From Lentinus brumalis (taxonomy: Eukaryota; Basidiomycota; Agaricomycetes; Polyporales; Polyporaceae): a DNA stretch of 64,000 nucleotides. The stretch spans positions 2,604,001 to 2,668,000 of the forward strand of contig MARA01000001.1 of the NCBI GenBank assembly GCA_001792895.1, written 5' to 3'. The notes beneath the pieces were generated by a model. That model saw only the letters and a program-made list of their open reading frames with translations. It made no database searches and had not been told where the DNA came from. Both the position numbers and the translations under genes were made by a program. This document shows positions 57,311-64,000 of the stretch, piece after piece; position 1 is the stretch's first letter; every line of letters begins with the position of its first letter.

Positions 57311-58642
57311 AGGGCGTATTCTCTGTTCGGTTTCGATGGGTTGATCTTGGAGAGGGCTCGGGGCTCGTTCGACACACCCGATGTTTGGCCTTTGGGGTTC
57401 GATAGCCAAAATGATACCACCAGGCCGAACACCCTCCTACCCCCTTTCTCCTGTTTGGTCTCTCTCGTGTCTGTGCTTACTTGTTGTGTGCTTGTGTCTG
57501 TTGGGCTGTTTGATCTTCTTCACGCGTATGGGTGGCACACGGGCGGGCGGTGGGTCGCGCCTCGCGGATGAGCAAGGAGCGCGGCCTCGCCAGCCCACTT
57601 TCTCCAGGCTGCAGGCCGCCCGTCTCTGCATCTCTTTGGCTCCTGCTCTTGGTTAACGTCTCGCACGACCTCTTCCCGCTCCTTTTACGACTTCCCTCTT
57701 TTGGCTCTTCTCCTTCGACGTACCCATACCGTATATTCGTTTTTTTGAATATTTATCTGCTGCTGTTGTCGCCACCCCCCGATACCCCGGTGTCGTTGCG
57801 TTGATGTGTGTGCGCAATGCGCGCCTTCTTATCTTAGACGTGTCGGTGTTGTTGCTTTCTGCATGCAGCTTGCGCCGGCCTTGATCTGGTCCTGGGACGC
57901 GTTGCGTAGTACGTGCTTGTCAGTACTGTCAGACTTTGGCCCCGTTCTCCCGTACGTATGTCGACCGTCGTGCATCATGCTCGTACCCGCCGCGTCGCAC
58001 TGGCTGCCACACATCCATCCTGTTTGTGGATTGCTCACCCCCTGCTTGCTCATCATCACTTATTCGTATTGTCTTAGTTAGAACTTGGCTCCTGGCCTGT
58101 CGTGTCGTGTCTGTGAAATGTCTATATCAATACTTGGATCTCGTCGTCTGTTCCTTGCGTCTATGCAGCGTGCTATTTCCGTGCACATGGGGCCTTCTGG
58201 GCCGAGTGAGTGCTTCGCTGGTGAGAACGCCGTGCCCTGCATGATGCATGATGGGGAGGTAGGTAAGCGGCGCGGGCACTGCTGCACTAATGCTTCCGCT
58301 TGATCCAAGCTTGTACTTCTGTCGGTGTTAGCTGCGAGAAGGTGAACTGCATACAGTACCAGAAGCCTCCGTAGTACTGTCGGAAGTGATTCAGACACAC
58401 AGACTGGGAACCACTCTCGCGCGTCGTGCGGTCGCCGGCTAGCAATCTCGTAGCTTGTTCCCAACAGGCCAATATTATTATAACAATTCGTACCAAGGAA
58501 GCTTCGACGGGCCTTCCCGCTCATATACATTAAACTTTAGTAAAGTGGATGATATACTGCAGCACATGTTCCTGATAGCTAAAGTCCCTGACGGTCCGTG
58601 GTTGCGCTGCCTGAACGCATGGCCCTGCTAGTCGTGCATTCC
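57311..58642. other. 1.3-kb intergenic, no gene seen
   Basis: Shared 3' space between two genes that both end towards it. No supported exon, RNA or repeat. Confidence 0.45.
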
Positions 58643-60566
58643 TCAATACGCTCTAGTCGGCGCTCTTCTGAGCGGGGCGAGCGGCATGTTCCTCACGTAG
58701 TCGTCTGGCATATACGTCCCTGTTGGCGGCGAGGGGATATCACGCACGCTGCAAGCTGCGGGGCTGGCTGAGGACACCAGGGATTCAGAATCTTGCGTCT
58801 CCAGTCCGGGACCGAAGAGGTAGCTCTCGTTGCCGCGTGAGCGATACGCGGGGGGAAGGCGACCTGAGGCGGAGCGGAAGATCTCGAGCAGTCCGGCGTC
58901 CTCGTGGCGGAGCGACTCCATCGAGGCCGCGGTACCAACGTCGGTGTTATAGGAGGACATGCGTCGGGCCCAGGGAGCCGTAGTATGTCCTGACTCTGAG
59001 GAGCCGCCTTCGCAAGAGGGTGAGCTTGGTCGCAAGGAGTGGGTACGGACTGGCTCTATGGTGTGAGTATACAAGAGCTATAGGGACGACTCTGCACATG
59101 CACTCACATGCACCAATGCTTGAAGACGGCATTGCAGAGCTCATCATTGGACTAGAGTAGCTCGTGTCACGGCTCTGTATGACCTGCGCTCGCGACTGGC
59201 GGTTTCGCCGCGCCCTCCAGAACATGAAGAGTCCACCCAGGAGCAGGATGCCGGCTACAGCGCCCAAGCAACCGCCGACGATGGCTCCGGTGTCAGGACT
59301 GCGTTTGTCACTAGCCGTATCGCCGGAGCTGTTCTTCCCAGCAGTGGGAGTTGACGTGTCCTGGACACAGTGAGGGTTGGAAAGTGATACAAATGAGATA
59401 GAAGGTCGGTGTCGCGCACCGACAAATTGATGCTTACGGTCGTCTCGACACCATCGGTTCCTCCGCCAGCGTGGAGAGCTGTCGGAGTAGAGGAGGTGGT
59501 GGTGGAGGAGAAGAAGGAGGAGGACGAGGACTCTTGATTCGGGCAATGGGTAAAGGTATTGTTGTTATTTGCGGCGTGATCTTTCGAAGCATTTTGTTTC
59601 GTGAAGATGCTGGGAAAGGCGGTTCAGTGGTCAGAGTGGACTGGCAGCTTACGAGCATATATACGCACTAGAACCTGCATGCGTGGCTAGAGTGTCAGCC
59701 CTTTGGGAAGACGTGAGGGATGAATTGGTTGACATACCATGAGCCATCATCCCAGCCGCCATACAAGAAGTCATCCAACCGGATGTTCTCATTACATGTG
59801 GCCCTCTGGACGTCCGCCGGGAGTCTGACAGAGAAATTAATCTCTGCGACATTTTTGTATGCACATCACTTACGAGTTGTTTGTACCGGCGCCGCAATTT
59901 CCTTTGTACAAGCTGCACGCGCCAATTCCTGCAGCAGTGGTGTGTTCAAAATAGCATTCGAACTGACATTGGAGTTATCGCTACCTGCGTCGATACCGGA
60001 GCTTATGTCCCCGTCGACAGTGTCGTACTGACAGCTAAGAGAAGGTGAGCTTGAGGAGAAGGACGATATGATCATGTTCTACAGATACTCACTTCATGCA
60101 CAACATACTGAGCTGAAATGCAACAGTATTGCAACAGCACGCCGCTACCAGGACTGTCAGCACTTGCGCGAGCACTCCGCCGCGAATTTGGACAGAACGT
60201 ACAAACTTGATCATCGCATTGATCTCCCGGCGTGTCTGGACGGAAGTTCGGAACTTCATCTATGACAATGGATGGCCGCATGAGGCTTGACCGTTGCCCC
60301 TCCCATGCCTCGACTCACAATCGGGGTTGCAGATTCGTCGCAAGCGTTGATAGGTGTCGCCTGAGCGGAGTATGTTAGAGCTCGCGCATGTGATTCGGTC
60401 GAACACGAGAAGGTCACTTACAAGGAGTCTCTCCGACCACACTTGTGTACCAATCCAACTGATTGCTGGCGCAGGTTGTGTTACCGGCGTACACATCAGG
60501 AATCCAGAGGAAGATAGCCGCAGCGGCTATAGCGAACGCGTACGAAGACCCCGCGGGCAGGACCAT
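58643..60566 (-). CDS. Cys-rich secreted-ectodomain membrane protein, paralogue 2
   Basis: Eleven exons on the minus strand (60566-60422, 60360-60319, 60259-60203, 60144-60093, 60034-59985, 59928-59874, 59824-59738, 59667-59653, 59609-59438, 59360-59114 and 59055-58643) give 444 aa, all in phase. Signal peptide (YAFAIAAAAIFLWIPDVYA), then CASNQLDWYTSVVGETPC, TYQRLRRICNPDC, TPGDQCDDQV, CCCNTVAFQLSMLCMNCQ, GACSLYKGNCG, LPADVQRATCN and NNNTFTHC. A Ser/Thr stalk, membrane helix (AIVGGCLGAVAGILLLGGLF) and disordered tail with SASGRLPPAYRS follow. Exons 2, 3 and 4 are exactly 42, 57 and 52 bp, as in paralogue 1 (48654-50496). One intron in each gene ends in the same GTTCTAG acceptor. Role probably at the cell surface, function unknown. 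Inverted relative to its paralogue about 8 kb away. Confidence 0.85.
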
Positions 60567-62372
60567 GCTGCGTATGTCGAAAGGGGGAAATTACGGGAAG
60601 TGCCCGGGGCTTGAAGATACGGGGTGGGGTTGCGAGCCTGAGATTAATCCGCCATCGCTGGACGCAATAAGAGCGAACGTGAAGGGAGGCAGTGGAACGC
60701 CTCTCTCTGTATCGCATGGTACGGATGTAGAGGCTGCAGTGGAAGCGGCGGTGAACGCACAGGCCCGCCACTAGATCGCAGACACACGCCGTCCTGGCCG
60801 ATGGAAACTCTACCATGTTATGCACCCACGGACGCACCTGTTCAGACACGAATAGCTGAAGCATCGATGACGCTGGTACTGCCTGAAGCGGTGTTGATGT
60901 TCGGTATGATATCCTGGTTAACTCCCCTGTCGGATGCACTGGGATGGCTGCATTCGTTCGTATCGCCGCACTGACTCCTGCTATCATCTGCTATCATACG
61001 ATATACTTTGATCAGCAATCTTGTGTTCCTGAAGCGGAGGAGATGCCTCACCTGTATGATGAAACCAGAGCCCAGTTGCCATGGTATTGGCTAAGACGAG
61101 CCGGGTGTGTCAAGTCAGGGCAGAGCTTTCATCGAACTCTGAAGATGTCAGCAAGTGTGATAGTCGATGAGTGAAGTCACTACTGAGAGTCATTGCAGAC
61201 TGGGCTCGAGCGTGTCTTCACGTCCGTCTGGGACGCGCTGTGATCGGTCACCGTATTTCCATGAGGTGCCGCGGAGCTTGGTGTCTGTTCAGTGTGAGGT
61301 CACGTCCGTTAACGTATGGCGTCTTTCGAACATTTTGGTACATCATGAAGGAGGGTGTACAGCAGTTCCGAGTATGAAGGTGTGTATCTGGCGGTACGCA
61401 GTAGCGAAATCTCAGCGAAGAAGGATGGTGCAATAAGCGGAGGGAAACAGACCGGACACCGCCACAAGCTGCGGTGATTGCCGGATTCTCGGAAACCTCT
61501 GTCGCTTCTTCTCCTTGATTTTCTCTTCCTCCTCCTCGGACTGATACAGTATACGGCTCAGGGTTCTTACACTGGGGTTGCCTGCTTCCCACATTGCTGC
61601 TGGGAGGTCTGCATACAGGAGAAGGTACGGAAGCACTTAGCACGGGCCGTCTCAGTATTGCAGGCCGGCAGCGAGTTGGGTGGCGAGTGTGGCTCGTCTC
61701 TCCGGGGGAGGAGTTTGCGCTGCCAGTGTGAAGGTTTGTTGTGTACTTATGCTGTGGAACTAGCCACAAGAGCTCAGCATTTCTACGCGGGCTGACCGTC
61801 TTGTTTTGGTCCGTCTGCGCGCGATGTCTCAAATAGCGTCAGTATACCCCGACCAACGCGTCATCAATTCATCGCTTGCTAGTTCGCACAGATATCGCCT
61901 GAGCTGGAAATACGTCGACTATGCTACAAGGATGTGCTGCTGCTTCAAAAGTATGCGAAACCCGCCGAACGCTCGCCGGGTCGTATATATGTCCGAGCGG
62001 TGCGGCGGCGGCGGGGAGAAGAACGACACGACGCAAGGCATGGGGGATACAGTACACATGAGGGGAATGCTGAGCTGCTACCGGTATCAGATACGTATAT
62101 GTATAACAGAGACGCAGGAGTTATCGTGTGTGTGGCCTGTCCGTCTTATGTATGTATGTGTGGGGAGTGTTACAGTGTGAAGAAAGTATACATCGTGACG
62201 CCGCGTGGGCCCGAGGATATAGTAAATGCAACGGCGAAACCAAGGAACATTATGTGCACGACTGGGTAAAAGTACGAAACACGACGTCTGGGGATGGCGA
62301 TGGGATATGCGATGACTTTGTGCAGGGGGCATACAGGTCATGAATGCGCGAGAGCCGAGGTATGCAGTACAA
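60567..62372. other. 1.8-kb intergenic, no gene established
   Basis: Short open stretches on both strands have no splice continuity. A 19-bp word shared with 52262 occurs at about 61619. Nothing else recognised. Confidence 0.45.
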
Positions 62373-64000
62373 TCAATTATAATGTTGATCCGGTGTCTTC
62401 GAGTCGGGAAAAGAGAGCCAGCCGCCGATCTCCCAGTTGCAGCCTGGGTGGTAGACGTCCTTCTCGCGTTGGCGCAGATCGATGACCCCACGCAGGATCG
62501 CACGGAGTCGCTTGAAATCGATCGGCTTCAGAATCCAGCCGTCCATCCCGAGTTTGAACAACTCATCGCGCTGGTTCTCGAACAGCGATGCGGACACGGC
62601 GAAGATGGGTATGCGTCCGTTGAGTTTGTGCGAAATGCGGTCCAGAAGCTCCAGGCCTTGTTCAAGACTACGTATCCGTTCGGTTGCCTCGTAGCCATTC
62701 AAGAGAGGCATTCTATGCAGGAATGAGCAATCACATACCAATCGCGCACAAGAAAACATACTGAATATCCATGAGAACACAGTCGAAATTGCGATCTTCT
62801 TCGAGGACCTCAAGACCCTCCTGGCCATTTGAGGTGTTGACGACGACATGCCCGTCAAGCGACAACCGCTTGGCGAGTATCATGCGGTTGATATCATTGT
62901 CCTACATGATCGTCAGGTCCCAGGATTATAACCAGCAATCAAGCACGCGGACCACTGACCTCGACGATGAGTATCCGGAGTTTGGGAGCATCTGCGTCAC
63001 GATGACGTTTGGGCGGAGAGACCTTCGACTTCGACTTCGACTTCCTTACAACCGGCTTGTCAAGGTCGAACTCGTCCACCTTCACCGGCTTGAGCGGATG
63101 CGCAGATCCAGGAATGTCCACGCGGCTCGTGCTACTCGCACGCCCGGTAGAGCCGGGGGACCCGCGCTCGATCTTCCGCGGAGACGGTGCTGGCCCGGTC
63201 TCCAGGTGACTGGACGACAGCGCCTCGACGAGGTTATCAATCTGCGACCCTCTACTGTTCGGCTGGGAGAGCGAGGAGTGAAGCGAGCGCTGCAAGGAGG
63301 ACCGAGACGAACCACCACTGGAACCGATTGTCACGCGCGTCCCGGCACTGCCGCTGCCGCTGAACGCACTCGACGTCTCCGTCGCCAGCGGCAGCAGGAA
63401 CGAGAACCGGCTGCCTTGGCCAAGGGCCGAGTCGACGCGCAGCTGGCCACCAAGCTGCTCAACGATGCGAGCAACGACAGCTAATCCCAGACCTAATCCT
63501 GGAGAATGCGTCCGAGGCGGCGCGCTCTCGACCTGCTCGAACTCCCGGAAGATGCTCTCCAGCTTCTCCGTGGGGATGCCGCATCCAGTGTCAGCCACGA
63601 CCACCTCAACGGCGATGTCTCCAGTATCCCGTAGGCCCATGGGCTCCTCGAAATGGCGGCACGACACGAGGATGCTGCCTTGCGCCGTGTACTTGAGCGC
63701 GTTCGCGGTGAGGTTAGCGACCAGAGTTCTGATTTTCCGCGCGTCGCCGACAACCCGCCGAGGACAGGTCGTGAGGTCGAGATCGAACACAAGCCCTCGC
63801 CGCCTCGCCTCGTTCCGGTAGAGCTGCGTTGCCTCCTCGATTGACTGATGCAAATCGAACGGCTCGTTGAACGAAGTCTCATTTCCGCTCTCCAAACGCG
63901 TGAGGTCGAGCAAATCGTTGATCGTGAACAGCAAGCTCTTGGACGCGGCATGCGACCGACTTAGATTCTCACGGGTCTCCATATCGAGGGGCCCGTTCAT
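62373..64000 (-). CDS. Hybrid histidine kinase, C-terminal part (5' end beyond window)
   Basis: Exons 64000-62960, 62901-62762 and 62712-62373 encode the last 506 aa in frame. The N-terminal edge already lies in the dimerisation helix after the phospho-His (HAASKSLLFTINDLLDLTRLESG), so the sensor region and H-box are off the right edge. The ATPase domain shows NLTANALKYT (N box), DTGCGIP (G1) and GLGLGLAVV (G2). A Ser/Arg-rich linker leads to a receiver domain: ILIVEDNDINR (acidic pocket), DCVLMDIQMP (phospho-acceptor Asp), SASLF and GWILKPID (conserved Lys). These kinases autophosphorylate and relay phosphate to their own receiver, then usually to an Hpt protein such as Ypd1, controlling stress responses. 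Group cannot be assigned without the sensor half. Confidence 0.92.

Noticed and set aside
61248..61832. Possible gene at 61.2-61.8 kb
   Set aside because: Overlapping frames on both strands, no consistent intron signals and no recognisable protein segments.

Overview
The window looks like nuclear DNA of a basidiomycete, most likely an Agaricomycete. Nearly every gene is split by many 42-75 bp introns with GTRNGY-type donors and CTNAY-like branch sites. The gene families (KDZ and Tnp2 transposases, TET/JBP-like dioxygenase, Cys-rich signal-peptide/TM proteins, Dug3, a hybrid histidine kinase) also fit that group. All gene models were built by hand from splice signals and frame continuity, with no database search.

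Layout. 0-9 kb: a Gln/Pro-rich repeat protein running off the left edge, a small SUN-domain protein divergent from a membrane-tailed WD40 protein, an acidic repeat protein and an unrecognised protein. 9-20 kb: a same-strand run of six unrecognised genes, several with one membrane helix plus coiled coil. Two of them (14.4 and 16.2 kb) are tandem paralogues. 20.2-24.2 kb: an intact Tnp2 (CACTA-type) transposase gene followed by low-complexity and motif-repeat arrays. 25.9-26.7 kb: a satellite array of about 160 bp units.

26.7-39.8 kb: a 13.06 kb composite transposon inserted inside that satellite. It has about 332 bp terminal inverted repeats and a 7 bp (possibly 8 bp) target-site duplication. 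It carries an intact KDZ transposase, a divergently transcribed TET/JBP-type 2-oxoglutarate/Fe(II) dioxygenase with its iron ligands, a small basic-N-terminus protein and a large unrecognised protein. The satellite resumes directly after the element and recurs near 42 kb, so 39.8-43.2 kb is repeat-rich and effectively gene-free.

43.2-64 kb: ordinary gene-rich sequence. It holds a class II ketose-bisphosphate aldolase next to a DenD-like NAD-dependent epimerase (a possible sugar-acid catabolic pair, the second carrying a one-base frameshift), a multipass membrane protein, two Cys-rich receptor-like paralogues in inverted orientation with the same intron plan (48.7 and 58.6 kb), DUG3, a Ser/Thr-rich mucin-like membrane protein with an unusually long first intron, and the C-terminal half of a hybrid histidine kinase cut by the right edge.

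The most interesting system is the element at 26.7-39.8 kb, in which a DNA transposase and a candidate DNA/RNA base-oxidising enzyme share a 180 bp bidirectional promoter and travel together.
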